Positions 23,379-35,213 of a DNA stretch of 64,000 nt are shown here, one piece after another; the stretch's first letter is position 1, and each line of letters opens with the position of its first letter. Both the position numbers and the translations under genes were made by a program. A model generated the notes under the pieces. It was not told where the DNA came from and made no database searches. It was given only the letters and a program-made list of their open reading frames with translations. The DNA is from Cladorhizidae sp. MBARI D1340-BT2 (lineage: Eukaryota; Porifera; Demospongiae; Poecilosclerida; Cladorhizidae). The stretch is from the NCBI GenBank assembly GCA_028752905.1, contig JAQNBH010000011.1, forward strand, positions 930,001 through 994,000. The letters are read 5' to 3'.

Positions 23379-26300
23379 GTAAGAGCTGTACATGTGACTA
23401 GTGGTGCACAGGTAAGAGTGTGCATGTGACTAGTGGTGCACAGGTAAGAGTGTGCATGTGACTAGTGGTGCACAGGTAAGAGTGTGCATGTGACTAGTGG
23501 TGCACAGGTAAGAGTGTGCATGTGACTAGTGGTGCACAGGTAAGAGTGTGCATGTGACTAGTGGTGCACAGGTAAGAGTGTGCATGTGACTAGTGGTGCA
23601 CAGGTAAGAGTGTGCATGTGACTAGTGGTGCACAGGTAAGAGTGTGCATGTGACTAGTGGTGCACAGGTAAGAGTGTGCATGTGACTAGTGGTGCACAGG
23701 TAAGAGTGTGCATGTGACTAGTGGTGCACAGGTAAGAGTTGTGCATGTGACTAGTGGTGCACAGGTAAGAGTGTACATGTGACTAGTGGTGCACAGGTAA
23801 GAGTGTGCATGTGACTAGTGGTGCACAGGTAAGAGTGTGCATGTGACTAGTGGTGCACAGGTAAGAGTGTGCATGTGACTAGTGGTGCACAGGTAAGAGT
23901 GTGCATGTGACTAGTGGTGCACAGGTAAGAGTGTGCATGTGACTAGTGGTGCACAGGTAAGAGTGTGCATGTGACTAGTGGTGCACAGGTAAGAGTGTGC
24001 ATGTGACTAGTGGTGCACAGGTAAGAGTGTGCATGTGACTAGTGGTGCACAGGTAAGAGTGTGCATGTGACTAGTGGTGCACAGGTAAGAGTGTGCATGT
24101 GACTAGTGGTGCACAGGTAAGAGTGTGCATGTGACTAGTGGTGCACAGGTAAGAGTGTGCATGTGACTAGTGGTGCACAGGTAAGAGTGTGCATGTGACT
24201 AGTGGTGCACAGGTAAGAGTGTGCATGTGACTAGTGGTGCACAGGTAAGAGTGTAGCATGTGACTAGTGGTGCACAGGTAAGAGTGTGCATGTGACTAGT
24301 GGTGCACAGGTAAGAGTGTGCATGTGACTAGTGGTGCACAGGTAAGAGTGTGCATGTGACTAGTGGTGCACAGGTAAGAGTGTGCATGTGACTAGTGGTG
24401 CACAGGTAAGAGTGTGCATGTGACTAGTGGTGCACAGGTAAGAGTGTGCATGTGACTAGTGGTGCACAGGTAAGAGTGTGCATGTGACTAGTGGTGCACA
24501 GGTAAGAGTGTGCATGTGACTAGTGGTGCACAGGTAAGAGTGTGCATGTGACTAGTGGTGCACAGGTAAGAGTGTGCATGTGACTAGTGGTGCACAGGTA
24601 AGAGTGTGCATGTGACTAGTGGTGCACAGGTAAGAGTGTGCATGTGACTAGTGGTGCACAGGTAAGAGTGTGCATGTGACTAGTGGTGCACAGGTAAGAG
24701 TGTGCATGTGACTAGTGGTGCACAGGTAAGAGTGTGCATGTGACTAGTGGTGCACAGGTAAGAGTGTGCATGTGACTAGTGGTGCACAGGTAAGAGTGTG
24801 CATGTGACTAGTGGTGCACAGGTAAGAGTGTGCATGTGACTAGTGGTGCACAGGTAAGAGTGTGCATGTGACTAGTGGTGCACAGGTAAGAGTGTGCATG
24901 TGACTAGTGGTGCACAGGTAAGAGTGTGCATGTGACTAGTGGTGCACAGGTAAGAGTGTGCATGTGACTAGTGGTGCACAGGTAAGAGTGTGCATGTGAC
25001 TAGTGGTGCACAGGTAAGAGTGTACATGTGACTAGTGGTGCACAGGTAAGAGTGTGCATGTGACTAGTGGTGCACAGGTAAGAGTGTGCATGTGACTAGT
25101 GGTGCACAGGTAAGAGTGTGCATGTGACTAGTGGTGCACAGGTAAGAGTGTGCATGTGACTAGTGGTGCACAGGTAAGAGTGTGCATGTGACTAGTGGTG
25201 CACAGGTAAGAGTGTGCATGTGACTAGTGGTGCACAGGTAAGAGTGTACATGTGACTAGTGGTGCACAGGTAAGAGTGTGCATGTGACTAGTGGTGCACA
25301 GGTAAGAGTGTGCATGTGACTAGTGGTGCACAGGTAAGAGTGTGCATGTGACTAGTGGTGCACAGGTAAGAGTGTGCATGTGACTAGTGGTGCACAGGTA
25401 AGAGTGTGCATGTGACTAGTGGTGCACAGGTAAGAGTGTGCATGTGACTAGTGGTGCACAGGTAAGAGTGTGCATGTGACTAGTGGTGCACAGGTAAGAG
25501 TGTGCATGTGACTAGTGGTGCACAGGTAAGAGTGTGCATGTGACTAGTGGTGCACAGGTAAGAGTGTGCATGTGACTAGTGGTGCACAGGTAAGAGTGTG
25601 CATGTGACTAGTGGTGCACAGGTAAGAGTGTGCATGTGACTAGTGGTGCACAGGTAAGAGTGTGCATGTGACTAGTGGTGCACAGGTAAGAGTGTGCATG
25701 TGACTAGTGGTGCACAGGTAAGAGTGTGCATGTGACTAGTGGTGCACAGGTAAGAGTGTGACATGTGACTAGTGGTGCACAGGTAAGAGTGTGCATGTGA
25801 CTAGTGGTGCACAGGTAAGAGTGTGCATGTGACTAGTGGTGCACAGGTAAGAGTGTGCATGTGACTAGTGGTGCACAGGTAAGAGTGTGCATGTGACTAG
25901 TGGTGCACAGGTAAGAGTGTGCATGTGACTAGTGGTGCACAGGTAAGAGTGTGCATGTGACTAGTGGTGCACAGGTAAGAGTGTGCATGTGACTAGTGGT
26001 GCACAGGTAAGAGTGTACATGTGACTAGTGGTGCACAGGTAAGAGTGTGCATGTGACTAGTGTGCACAGGTAAGAGTGTGCATGTGACTAGTGGTGCACA
26101 GGTAAGAGTGTGCATGTGACTAGTGGTGCACAGGTAAGAGTGTGCATGTGACTAGTGGTGCACAGGTAAGAGTGTGCATGTGACTAGTGGTGCACAGGTA
26201 AGAGTGTGCATGTGACTAGTGGTGCACAGGTAAGAGTGTGCATGTGACTAGTGGTGCACAGGTAAGAGTGTGCATGTGACTAGTGGTGCACAGGTAAGAG

Positions 26301-29300
26301 TGTGCATGTGACTAGTGGTGCACAGGTAAGAGTGTGCATGTGACTAGTGGTGCACAGGTAAGAGTGTGCATGTGACTAGTGGTGCACAGGTAAGAGTGTG
26401 CATGTGACTAGTGGTGCACAGGTAAGAGTGTGCATGTGACTAGTGGTGCACAGGTAAGAGTGTGCATGTGACTAGTGGTGCACAGGTAAGAGTGTGCATG
26501 TGACTAGTGGTGCACAGGTAAGAGTGTGCATGTGACTAGTGGTGCACAGGTAAGAGTGTGCATGTGACTAGTGGTGCACAGGTAAGAGTGTGCATGTGAC
26601 TAGTGGTGCACAGGTAAGAGTGTGCATGTGACTAGTGGTGCACAGGTAAGAGTGTGCATGTGACTAGTGGTGCACAGGTAAGAGTGTGCATGTGACTAGT
26701 GGTGCACAGGTAAGAGTGTGCATGTGACTAGTGGTGCACAGGTAAGAGTGTGCATGTGACTAGTGGTGCACAGGTAAGAGTGTGCATGTGACTAGTGGTG
26801 CACAGGTAAGAGTGTGCATGTGACTAGTGGTGCACAGGTAAGAGTGTGCATGTGACTAGTGGTGCACAGGTAAGAGTGTACATGTGACTAGTGGTGCACA
26901 GGTAAGAGTGTGCATGTGACTAGTGGTGCACAGGTAAGAGTGTGCATGTGACTAGTGGTGCACAGGTAAGAGTGTGCATGTGACTAGTGGTGCACAGGTA
27001 AGAGTGTGCATGTGACTAGTGGTGCACAGGTAAGAGTGTGCATGTGACTAGTGGTGCACAGGTAAGAGTGTGCATGTGACTAGTGGTGCACAGGTAAGAG
27101 TGTGCATGTGACTAGTGGTGCACAGGTAAGAGTGTGCATGTGACTAGTGGTGCACAGGTAAGAGTGTGCATGTGACTAGTGGTGCACAGGTAAGAGTGTG
27201 CATGTGACTAGTGGTGCACAGGTAAGAGTGTGCATGTGACTAGTGGTGCACAGGTAAGAGTGTACATGTGACTAGTGGTGCACAGGTAAGAGTGTGCATG
27301 TGACTAGTGGTGCACAGGTAAGAGTGTGCATGTGACTAGTGGTGCACAGGTAAGAGTGTGCATGTGACTAGTGGTGCACAGGTAAGAGTGTGCATGTGAC
27401 TAGTGGGCAGGTAAGAGTGTACATGTGACTAGTGGTGCACAGGTAAGAGTGTACATGTGACTAGTGGTGCACAGGTAAGAGTGTGCATGTGACTAGTGGT
27501 GCACAGGTAAGAGTGTGCATGTGACTAGTGGTGCACAGGTAAGAGTGTGCATGTGACTAGGTGCAGGTAAGAGTGTACATGTGACTAGTGGTGCACAGGT
27601 AAGAGTGTACATGTGACTAGTGGTGCACAGGTAAGAGTGTGCATGTGACTAGTGGTGCACAGGTAAGAGTGTGCATGTGACTAGTGGTGCACAGGTAAGA
27701 GTGTGCATGTGACTAGTGGTGCACAGGTAAGAGTGTGCATGTGACTAGTGGTGCACAGGTAAGAGTGTGCATGTGACTAGTGGTGCACAGGTAAGAGTGT
27801 GCATGTGACTAGTGGTGCACAGGTAAGAGTGTGCATGTGACTAGTGGTGCACAGGTAAGAGTGTGCATGTGACTAGTGGTGCACAGGTAAGAGTGTACAT
27901 GTGACTAGTGGTGCACAGGTAAGAGTGTGCATGTGACTAGTGGTGCACAGGTAAGAGTGTGCATGTGACTAGGGTGCACAGGTAAGAGTGTACATGTGAC
28001 TAGTGGTGCACAGGTAAGAGTGTGCATGTGACTAGTGGTGCACAGGTAAGAGTGTGCATGTGACTAGTGGTGCACAGGTAAGAGTGTGCATGTGACTAGT
28101 GGTGCACAGGTAAGAGTGTACATGTGACTAGTGGTGCACAGGTAAGAGTGTGCATGTGACTAGTGGTGCACAGGTAAGAGTGTGCATGTGACTAGTGGTG
28201 CACAGGTAAGAGTGTGCATGTGACTAGTGGTGCACAGGTAAGAGTGTACATGTGACTAGTGGTGCACAGGTAAGAGTGTACATGTGACTAGTGGTGCACA
28301 GGTAAGAGTGTGCATGTGACTAGTGGTGCACAGGTAAGAGTGTACATGTGACTAGTGGTGCACAGGTAAGAGTGTGCATGTGACTAGTGGTGCACAGGTA
28401 AGAGTGTACATGTGACTAGTGGTGCACAGGTAAGAGTGTGCATGTGACTAGTGGTGCACAGGTAAGAGTGTGCATGTGACTAGTGGTGCACAGGTAAGAG
28501 TGTACATGTGACTAGTGGTGCACAGGTAAGAGTGTGCATGTGACTAGTGGTGCACAGGTAAGAGTGTGCATGTGACTAGTGGTGCACAGGTAAGAGTGTA
28601 CATGTGACTAGTGGTGCACAGGTAAGAGTGTACATGTGACTAGTGGTGCACATGTAAGAGTGTACATGTGACTAGTGGTGCACAGGTAAGAGTGTGCATG
28701 TGACTAGTGGTGCACAGGTAAGAGTGTGCATGTGACTAGTGGTGCACAGGTAAGAGTGTACATGTGACTAGTGGTGCACAGGTAAGAGTGTGCATGTGAC
28801 TAGTGGTGCACAGGTAAGAGTGTACATGTGACTAGTGGTGCACAGGTAAGAGTGTGCATGTGACTAGTGGTGCACAGGTAAGAGTGTACATGTGACTAGT
28901 GGTGCACAGGTAAGAGTGTGCATGTGACTAGTGGTGCACAGGTAAGAGTGTGCATGTGACTAGTGGTGCACAGGTAAGAGTGTGCATGTGACTAGTGGTG
29001 CACAGGTAAGAGTGTACATGTGACTAGTGGTGCACAGGTAAGAGTGTACATGTGACTAGTGGTGCACAGGTAAGAGTGTGCATGTGACTAGTGGTGCACA
29101 GGTAAGAGTGTGCATGTGACTAGTGGTGCACAGGTAAGAGTGTGCATGTGACTAGTGGTGCACAGGTAAGAGTGTGCATGTGACTAGTGGTGCACAGGTA
29201 AGAGTGTGCATGTGACTAGTGGTGCACAGGTAAGAGTGTGCATGTGACTAGTGGTGCACAGGTAAGAGTGTGCATGTGACTAGTGGTGCACAGGTAAGAG

Positions 29301-32300
29301 TGTACATGTGACTAGTGGTGCACAGGTAAGAGTGTGCATGTGACTAGTGGTGCACAGGTAAGAGTGTACATGTGACTAGTGGTGCACAGGTAAGAGTGTA
29401 GCATGTGACTAGTGGTGCACAGGTAAGAGTGTAGCATGTGACTAGTGGTGCACAGGTAAGAGTGTGCATGTGACTAGTGGTGCACAGGTAAGAGTGTACA
29501 TGTGACTAGTGGTGCACAGGTAAGAGTGTACATGTGACTAGTGGTGCACAGGTAAGAGTGTACATGTGACTAGTGGTGCACAGGTAAGAGTGTACATGTG
29601 ACTAGTGGTGCACAGGTAAGAGTGTGCATGTGACTAGTGGTGCACAGGTAAGAGTGTGCATGTGACTAGTGGTGCACAGGTAAGAGTGTGCATGTGACTA
29701 GCTGGTGCACAGGTAAGAGTGTGCATGTGACTAGTGGTGCACAGGTAAGAGTGTGCATGTGACTAGTGGTGCACAGGTAAGAGTGTGCATGTGACTAGTG
29801 GTGCACAGGTAAGAGTGTGCATGTGACTAGTGGTGCACAGGTAAGAGTGTGCATGTGACTAGTGGTGCACAGGTAAGAGTGTGCATGTGACTAGTGGTGC
29901 ACAGGTAAGAGTGTACATGTGACTAGTGGTGCACAGGTAAGAGTGTACATGTGACTAGTGGTGCACAGGTAAGAGTGTGCATGTGACTAGTGGTGCACAG
30001 GTAAGAGTGTGCATGTGACTAGTGGTGCACAGGTAAGAGTGTGCATGTGACTAGTGGTGCACAGGTAAGAGTGTGCATGTGACTAGTGGTGCACAGGTAA
30101 GAGTGTGCATGTGACTAGTGGTGCACATGTAAGAGTGTGCATGTGACTAGTGGTGCACAGGTAAGAGTGTACATGTGACTAGTGGTGCACAGGTAAGAGT
30201 GTACATGTGACTAGTGGTGCACAGGTAAGAGTGTGCATGTGACTAGTGGTGCACAGGTAAGAGTGTGCATGTGACTAGTGGTGCACAGGTAAGAGTGTAC
30301 ATGTGACTAGTGGTGCACAGGTAAGAGTGTGCATGTGACTAGTGGTGCACAGGTAAGAGTGTGCATGTGACTAGTGGTGCACAGGTAAGAGTGTGCATGT
30401 GACTAGTGGTGCACAGGTAAGAGTGTGCATGTGACTAGTGGTGCACAGGTAAGAGTGTACATGTGACTAGTGGGTGCACAGGTAAGAGTGTGCATGTGAC
30501 TAGTGGTGCACAGGTAAGAGTGTGCATGTGACTAGTGGTGCACAGGTAAGAGTGTGCATGTGACTAGTGGTGCACAGGTAAGAGTGTGCATGTGACTAGT
30601 GGTGCACAGGTAAGAGTGTGCATGTGACTAGTGGTGCACAGGTAAGAGTGTGCATGTGACTAGTGGTGCACAGGTAAGAGTGTACATGTGACTAGTGGTG
30701 CACAGGTAAGAGTGTGCATGTGACTAGTGGTGCACATGGTAAGAGTGTGCATGTGACTAGTGGTGCACAGGTAAGAGTGTGCATGTGACTAGTGGTGCAC
30801 AGGTAAGAGTATGCATGTGACTAGTGGTGCACAGGTAAGAGTGTGCATGTGACTAGTGGTGCACAGGTAAGAGTGTGCATGTGACTAGTGGTGCACAGGT
30901 AAGAGTGTACATGTGACTAGTGGTGCACAGGTAAGAGTGTACATGTGACTAGTGGTGCACAGGTAAGAGTGTGCATGTGACTAGTGGTGCACAGGTAAGA
31001 GTGTGCATGTGACTAGTGGTGCACAGGTAAGAGTGTACATGTGACTAGTGGTGCACAGGTAAGAGTGTACATGTGACTAGTGGTGCACAGGTAAGAGTGT
31101 ACATGTGACTAGTGGTGCACAGGTAAGAGTGTGCATGTGACTAGTGGTGCACAGGTAAGAGTGTGCATGTGACTAGTGGTGCACAGGTAAGAGTGTGCAT
31201 GTGACTAGTGGTGCACAGGTAAGAGCGTGCATGTGACTAGTGGTGCACAGGTAAGAGTGTGCATGTGACTAGTGGTGCACAGGTAAGAGTGTGCATGTGA
31301 CTAGTGGTGCACAGGTAAGAGTGTACATGTGACTAGTGGTGCACAGGTAAGAGTGTGCATGTGACTAGTGGTGCACAGGTAAGAGTGTACATGTGACTAG
31401 TGGTGCACAGGTAAGAGTGTACATGTGACTAGTGGTGCACAGGTAAGAGTGTACATGTGACTAGTGGTGCACAGGTAAGAGTGTACATGTGACTAGTGGT
31501 GCACAGGTAAGAGTGTGCATGTGACTAGTGGTGCACAGGTAAGAGTGTGCATGTGACTAGTGGTGCACAGGTAAGAGTGTGCATGTGACTAGTGGTGCAC
31601 AGGTAAGAGTGTGCATGTGACTAGTGGTGCACAGGTAAGAGTGTGCATGTGACTAGTGGTGCACAGGTAAGAGTGTGCATGTGACTAGTGGTGCACAGGT
31701 AAGAGTGTGCATGTGACTAGTGGTGCACATGTAAGAGTGTGCATGTGACTAGTGGTGCACATGTAAGAGTGTGCATGTGACTAGTGGTGCACAGGTAAGA
31801 GTGTACATGTGACTAGTGGTGCACAGGTAAGAGTGTGCATGTGACTAGTGGTGCACAGGTAAGAGTGTGCATGTGACTAGTGGTGCACAGGTAAGAGTGT
31901 GCATGTGACTAGTGGTGCACAGGTAAGAGTGTGCATGTGACTAGTGGTGCACAGGTAAGAGTGTGCATGTGACTAGTGGTGCACAGGTAAGAGTGTGCAT
32001 GTGACTAGTGGTGCACAGGTAAGAGTGTGCATGTGACTAGTGGTGCACAGGTAAGAGTGTGCATGTGACTAGTGGTGCACAGGTAAGAGTGTACATGTGA
32101 CTAGTGGTGCACAGGTAAGAGTGTGCATGTGACTAGTGGTGCACAGGTAAGAGTGTACATGTGACTAGTGGTGCACAGGTAAGAGTGTGCATGTGACTAG
32201 TGGTGCACAGGTAAGAGTGTACATGTGACTAGTGGTGCACAGGTAAGAGTGTGCATGTGACTAGTGGTGCACAGGTAAGAGTGTGCATGTGACTAGTGGT

Positions 32301-32395
32301 GCACAGGTAAGAGTGTGCATGTGACTAGTGGTGCACAGGTAAGAGTGTGCATGTGACTAGTGGTGCACAGGTAAGAGTGTGCATGTGACTAGTGT
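23379..32395. repeat. 32-bp satellite-scale array (about 282 copies)
   Basis: Unit of 32 bp: GTAAGAGTGTGCATGTGACT, then AGTGGTGCACAG. The main variant is TGTGCATG versus TGTACATG, rare in the first half and common after about 27240. Indel units occur near 23739, 24254, 25760, 26061, 27405, 27560, 27972, 29700, 30473 and 30738. Every unit reads CACAG|GTAAGAG on the plus strand, close to a consensus 5' splice site. The unit also holds palindromes ACTAGT and GTGCAC. There is no coding potential. Confidence 0.98.
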
Positions 32396-32676
32396 AGTGA
32401 ACCAGCAGACCTGTGCAATAGGTTCATTCATAACACTTTCAGTAACAGAACTACAAGTATTCCAAAGCCTTGCATTTCTTGATTGTGAATGAAGTCATTG
32501 GTAAGGATCATCACCTAGGTAAGCTCATCTATAAGCTGTATTATGAGCAGAAGCAGCAACTGCTCAAGATGTTTCTTCTCTGCTATTGTGGAATTCTCCT
32601 TTGCAACTGTTGTAAGCTCATGAAGGAGGCTCTAGCTCACCATCTACTGGAGTGATTAGGTCTGCTGGTTCACTAC
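32394..32676. mobile_element. Inverted-repeat-bounded segment, possible MITE-like element
   Basis: A perfect 19-bp inverted repeat, GTAGTGAACCAGCAGACCT at 32394-32412 and AGGTCTGCTGGTTCACTAC at 32658-32676, bounds 245 bp of unique sequence. The interior has modest open frames on both strands (32470-32655 plus; a leucine/glutamate-rich stretch on minus about 32515-32600), neither recognised. The left arm abuts the 32-bp array and the right arm is the first unit of the 53-bp array. A target duplication cannot be judged because both flanks are repeats. A chance inversion of one array unit is the alternative. Confidence 0.55.
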
Positions 32677-33116
32677 CTAGTGAAGGATTCAAGACATGCT
32701 GGGAGTGTTTAGGTCTGCTGGTTCACTACCTAGTGAAGGATTCAAGGCACGCTGGGAGTGTTTAGGTCTGCTGGTTCACTACCTTAGAGAAGGATTCAAG
32801 ACATGCTGGGAGTGTTTAGGTCTGCTGGTTCACTACCTAGTGAAGGATTCAAGGCATGCTGGGAGTGTTTAGGTCTGCTGGTTTACTACCTTAGTGAAGG
32901 ATTCAAGGCATGCTGGGAGTGTTTAGGTCTGCTGGTTCACTACCTAGTGAAGGATTCAAGACATGCTGGGAGTGTTTAGGTCTGCTGGTTCACTACCTTA
33001 GTTCAAGGCATGCTGGGAGTGTTTAGGTCTGCTGGTTCACTACCTTAGTTCAAGGCATGCTGGGAGTGTTTAGGTCTGCTGGTTCACTACCTAGTGAAGG
33101 ATTCAAGACATGCTGT
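32655..33116. repeat. 53-bp minisatellite (about 9 copies)
   Basis: Unit of 53 bp including AGGTCTGCTGGTTCACTAC and GGATTCAAGACATGCTGGGA. Two units near 33000 and 33045 are shortened. Each full unit contains the hairpin TTCACTACCTAGTGAA. The first 19 bp of the unit equal the inverted-repeat arm of the element at 32394-32676. Confidence 0.93.
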
Positions 33117-33413
33117 AAGACTCCCAGCGTGCATAGCATACTCCCTGATAGACTAGAAGCAGGTGGAGCCATAATTGTCAACAATTAGATCTCACCAGCT
33201 GGATGGAGAGGTTAAAGGACTTGAAAGTTTTCCAGAAATTAAATAACAACAACAATATTGATAATAAAATAAATAAAAGTTCTTTATCGTAAAATTTCCC
33301 AACAAGTACACACACTGACAGACACCACAATTCCCTGGCTCCGCCTCAAGCATGGGAGATATATGGAGGTAAGGATCAATAAAAACTAAGGACAAGGAGG
33401 ATCATAGACTTAC
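33117..33413. other. Intron 3 of EXOSC3 (start), no exon seen
   Basis: I looked here on the minus strand for the next EXOSC3 exon. It must start with one base completing a codon begun by AA and encode the KH domain. I found none. The sequence is AT-rich with AATAACAACAACAATATTG. Confidence 0.5.
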
Positions 33414-33568
33414 TTCCTGGCCAGTCCTATGGAGCAATATAGGAGATGGCCGGCAACAGGAAGGGGTGCTAAGCCATTGGCCTTGCTTGAGTTGGCCACC
33501 ACGCAGGACAACTCAGGTTCCATATCTTTATGAGCACGAATAACCTGAGCATACACCAACTCTCCCAC
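33414..33568 (-). CDS. EXOSC3: EXOSC3 exon 3 (S1 domain end)
   Basis: A 155-nt exon lies between acceptor TTTCCCTACTCAG and donor GTAAGT. It encodes residues 113-163, beginning VGELVYAQVIRAHKDMEPEL, then two bases (AA) of the next codon. The DMEPEL segment and the SKANGL and GLAR(K) ends match the conserved Rrp40 S1 region. It leaves in phase 2, so the next exon must complete a lysine or asparagine codon. Confidence 0.93.
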
Positions 33569-33975
33569 CTGAGTAGGGAAAGGGAGAAAGAGGAAGTCAG
33601 GTGTCATGTTATGCTATGACATCGTGGCTTCATCCAGCACAAATAAACGCTGCTTACACCCGACTTCGCTACTCAGCTTTGCTCAACACCTGATGTTTGA
33701 ACATTGCCTAGTTGCATGCAGCTAGTGAGGGGCAACATGCAGAAGCTAGTGAGCGGCAGCAGCCAGTGAGGGGCAGCAGCCAGTGAGGGGCAGCAGCTAG
33801 TGAGGGGCATCTGCCAGTGAGGGGCAGCAGCCAGTGAGGGGCAGCTGCTAATGAGGGAGCTAAGCCTTATTCCTTATAGTGGTGGCACCCTATAAAACTC
33901 CAAGAAAGAACTATAATGTTCCATCCTGGGTTGCATGGATGCATTTGTTTTGACCATATTCTTATATTTGCATAC
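33569..33975. other. EXOSC3 intron 2 with small GAGGGGCAGC repeat
   Basis: A 407-bp intron. About 33720-33850 carries some eight imperfect copies of an 18-bp AGCCAGTGAGGGGCAGC unit. No other feature is seen. Confidence 0.8.
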
Positions 33976-34122
33976 CTGGAGACTTGGTTTATTTCTCTTA
34001 GTGGCTCCTTCAAATGCTAACTCAGGCAAGATAGCAGGCATGGCAGAACAAATGTCCACTCTGTAACTCTTCCCAGTTCCCTTGATCACGCCCACCACCC
34101 GATCACCACAAACTGGCACATA
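33976..34122 (-). CDS. EXOSC3: EXOSC3 exon 2 (S1 domain)
   Basis: A 147-nt phase-0 exon of 49 codons (residues 64-112) lies between acceptor TGCATTCCCAG and donor GTATGC. It begins YVPVCGDRVVGVIKGTG and ends with FEGATKRNKPSLQ, the hallmark Rrp40 stretch just inside the S1 domain. Intron 1 (34123-34397, 275 bp) has no feature. Confidence 0.95.
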
Positions 34123-34397
34123 CTGGGAATGCAAAACAAACTCGATCAAAAATTCCAATTACGAACGATAAATTAATTGGGATATGTGCTCTGCAGAGCA
34201 GTCTCACATAGTCAGACCCAGAGCACCAATTGCTTTACTCAGAAGGTAGATTGGTAAAGGGTCCAGCTACGAGAGCCTATCTGTAGAGATGCATGTAGGA
34301 AGGTCAGTGGATGGCGACACAGACAAAAATATGCATATGAAGAACTTCCAATATGAACTTCCAATACTGTCTATAGTAGCGAAGTACTGAAGCTTAC

Positions 34398-34586
34398 TCT
34401 CTTAGCGCTATAATCCACCCACGTCCTCTTGTTTGACCCCGCCTCCATCTTGGCTGCCTTTAGCAAGCCTGCAGTAGATACCGTAGCAGAGCTGTGGTCT
34501 TCCTCCAAGATATGAAGACCTGGACCTATATTCAGAGATGATAGAGTTACTTCATCCCCTGGTAACACAACTTTTAAACTGGCCAT
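34398..34586 (-). CDS. EXOSC3: EXOSC3 exon 1 (N-terminal domain)
   Basis: Starts at the ATG at 34586 in good context (A at -3, G at +4) and ends at donor GTAAGC: 189 nt, 63 codons, phase 0. The N-terminus MASLKVVLPGDEV matches the conserved VVLPGDE motif that opens Rrp40 proteins, and WVDYSAKR ends the N-terminal domain. An upstream start is unlikely because UBE3C begins only 112 bp away. Confidence 0.94.
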
Positions 34587-34698
34587 TATGTAAGCGGCAC
34601 TAGGGTAGATCCTTTACCGATTTTGGAACCATAGCGCGTGCCATTGTCAATATCCAAAAATGCTGACAAGCATTATTGCCTAGACGAGATTTCCCAGA
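34587..34698. promoter_or_regulatory. Putative bidirectional EXOSC3-UBE3C promoter
   Basis: Only 112 bp separate the two divergent start codons, so both 5' UTRs and the core promoter must fit here or overlap the genes. No TATA box is seen at a sensible place. The segment includes GCGCG, a GCCATTGTC (reverse CCAAT-like, weak) and TTTCCCAGAATG immediately over the UBE3C start. That last motif resembles the core of the vertebrate ZNF143/Staf site, but this is inference. Confidence 0.6.
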
Positions 34699-34770
34699 AT
34701 GTCTTCTCCCATGTTTGATGGGCAGTATCGCTCAAGACCCCAAGTTTCACTCAGAGGTGCTAGCAAACAA
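34699..34770 (+). CDS. UBE3C: UBE3C exon 1
   Basis: 24 codons ending at donor GTAAGA. I chose the ATG at 34699 (A at -3), giving MSSPMFDGQYRSRPQVSL and then RGASKQ. The inner ATG at 34711 has a poor context (C at -3) but would start closer to the vertebrate protein, so either is possible. The FDG...RPQVSL.GASK pattern is the conserved UBE3C N-terminus. Confidence 0.9.
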
Positions 34771-35213
34771 GTAAGAGGTGTGTGTGTGTGTGTGTGTGCA
34801 CAAAATGAGATGAGGGTGTGTGGCCTGGGAATGTTGGATTAGTGGCTAGAGGAGGGAGGGATGTGGTCTGGGAATGGTGGCTTAGAGTAGCAAGAGAGAG
34901 AACTGTAGGTTATAATGATTAATTGTGAAGCCTTCATATCATTCTTGTCATACCCATTATATTATTCTTGTGTCTTCCCTATCTTTGGGATGGTGAGAAA
35001 GAAGGTTTGGTGTTCCTAGCATGTAAGACTTCGTGATAACTATAGTTGTGTTCCAGTTAGAGTGCAGGGGTCATGTTCATACATTTCAACACACAGAAAC
35101 TCCTGAGTTATGGTGGGAAGAGTGGCCACACTTCTGTGACGAGTTATTGTCCCGAAGTGTGCAAAATATTGCCCAATATATTTGTGATTATTGACACCAG
35201 TGAACCTAAGAAT
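34771..35213. other. UBE3C intron 1, proximal part
   Basis: Begins with a (GT)n run (about 34780-34800). The rest is unique, without exon, RNA gene or element that I can name. Confidence 0.5.

Larger units (their letters stand above)
33414..34586 (-). other. EXOSC3: Gene span: EXOSC3/Rrp40, RNA exosome cap subunit (partial)
   Basis: Three minus-strand exons (34586-34398, 34122-33976, 33568-33414) splice in phase 0 and 0 and leave in phase 2. Together they give 163 residues plus two bases of an exosome component 3 (Rrp40) homologue. In animals and yeast this protein forms part of the S1/KH cap on the nine-subunit exosome core, which threads RNA to the Rrp44/Rrp6 nucleases in nucleus and cytoplasm. 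The visible part covers the N-terminal domain and S1 domain. The C-terminal KH domain (roughly the last 100 of about 275 residues in the family) is not in the window sequence that I could resolve. It may be in the array-rich region or the gap below 33414. Confidence 0.93.

Noticed and set aside
23379..32395. Possible CRISPR array (32-bp repeat)
   Set aside because: Units are contiguous with no unique spacers, there are no cas genes, and the context is eukaryotic.
32470..32655. 61-codon plus-strand frame between inverted repeats
   Set aside because: Short, leucine/cysteine-rich, no recognised domain; the opposite strand is also partly open, so strand cannot be decided.
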